Made by a program: the position numbers and the translations under genes
Part shown: piece after piece, positions 25,787 to 26,208 of the stretch
How positions within the stretch are numbered: position 1 is the first letter of the stretch
How the letters are laid out: each line of letters begins with the position of its first letter
Source of the DNA: Dimargaris cristalligena
Taxonomy: Eukaryota; Kickxellomycota; Dimargaritomycetes; Dimargaritales; Dimargaritaceae
DNA length: 26,208 bases
Direction: 5' to 3'
Assembly: GCA_027576995.1 (NCBI GenBank)
Contig: JANBQC010000403.1
Location: 1-26,208 of the forward strand
The notes under the pieces: generated by a model
Told to the model about the DNA's origin: nothing
What the model saw: the letters and a program-made list of their open reading frames with translations, nothing else
The model's database searches: none

Positions 25787-26208
25787 ATGAGTTTCGGGCG
25801 ATTCCCTTCTTCGAGTTTGGTAAGCAGCGCTGGGCTGCGCCCCATGCGGCTGTCTTCTCCCGGCCTGTCCATCGTTCGGGTAGGTGTACTTTACAGTGTA
25901 TTTGTTACCACCCTTTGGAAGTCGATTAGTTATGCACCTTTAGCACAACCTGTCGCGGACCACATACATATGTATCGATCGCGCCCAATGCTAACCACCC
26001 CAGGCTCTTTGCATGCTTGATTATGACCTTTTGTTTTACCTTTCCTATTATTGTTGTAACCGATGGGCCCAACTCAGCCCGCGCGTGTTTATAGTAGTGA
26101 CGCCCTCAACAAAAAACTCCGCGAAACGGCGCTTAAATCCAAAATGCCCGAGGAGACCGAACTCATGGCCACCAACTACAAATCCTTCAAAAGCAAGCCC
26201 ATTATCCG
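25787..26208 (+). CDS. Mitochondrial protein, 5' part only: presequence exon plus start of exon 2 (runs off the window)
   Basis: Exon 1 (25787-25879, 31 codons) starts at an ATG in good context (TTCACCATG) and encodes an Arg/Ser-rich, acid-free segment, MSFGRFPSSSLVSSAGLRP and onward to SIVR. Exon 2 starts at 26078 and reads PARVYSSDALNKKL, then a Lys/Glu-rich stretch (MPEETELMATNYKSFKSKP) to the right edge. ARVYSS resembles a mitochondrial processing site (Arg two or three residues before Tyr-Ser). Exon 2 uses the C/G-ending codons of the other genes here, while the intron does not. A simpler model would start at the ATG at 26063, but then the presequence would be only a few residues. The product family cannot be told from 74 residues. 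The mature part begins charged and helical, with no membrane segment yet visible. Confidence 0.6.
25880..26077 (+). other. Predicted intron in the 25787 gene (198 bases)
   Basis: Donor GTAGGT follows the CGG codon at 25877-25879; acceptor CTCAG ends at 26077; both are phase 0. Candidate branch sites are TGCTAAC at 25989-25995 and TGTAAC at 26055-26060. The exon-1 frame meets TGA at 26018-26020 if unspliced. An alternative acceptor at 26003 also leaves an open frame, but its translation and codon use look non-coding. Confidence 0.55.

Noticed and set aside
26004..26208. Alternative exon 2 using the acceptor at 26003
   Set aside because: Open to the edge, but the translation is Cys/Pro/Arg-rich with codon use unlike the other genes, whereas the frame from 26078 has normal coding character and a presequence cleavage pattern.

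Overview
The window looks like nuclear DNA of a filamentous fungus. Its genes are GC-rich and mostly intronless, separated by AT-rich spacers. The two introns I can place have fungal-type signals: one has GTAAGT, a TACTAAC branch site and a terminal AG. Promoters carry TATA boxes, and several genes encode mitochondrial proteins. The style suggests an early-diverging lineage (Zoopagomycota/Mucoromycota-like), but that is an inference and no single marker fixes the taxon.

Layout. Positions 1-2000 are gene-poor and T-rich. They hold a decayed Ty3/gypsy pol fragment on the minus strand, with RNase H followed by the integrase zinc-finger region. At 2091-2546 is a small secreted protein made of 35-residue tandem repeats. 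Positions 2547-6334 are mainly AT-rich spacer with one weakly supported CxxC/CxxC ORF (4239-4571), ending in the pyrimidine-rich leader of the next gene. Positions 6335-17680 are one uninterrupted 3781-codon gene: about 2660 residues of Pro/Ser/Met-rich, probably disordered sequence, then a membrane domain with about seven helices and a roughly 550-residue soluble tail. 

The right third has a mitochondrial theme. Positions 18964-20853 encode an ABC1/ADCK1 (Mcp2-type) atypical kinase with an Arg-rich presequence. Positions 22502-23965 encode an alpha/beta-hydrolase lipase with a complete Ser-Asp-His triad, a TATA box and a short upstream ORF. On the minus strand, 25099-24715 is a two-exon gene for mitoribosomal protein mS37 (Mrp10/CHCHD1 family), recognised by its twin CX9C motif. 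It converges on the lipase gene, and each has its own poly(A) signal. At 25787 a divergent gene with a spliced mitochondrial presequence begins and runs off the right edge.

The items most worth a second look are the giant membrane protein with its repeated polyproline/acidic and short-helix modules, the two split genes that a simple ORF scan would miss, and the secreted repeat protein whose repeat core resembles an F-box helix pattern. I found no CRISPR array, rRNA or tRNA.
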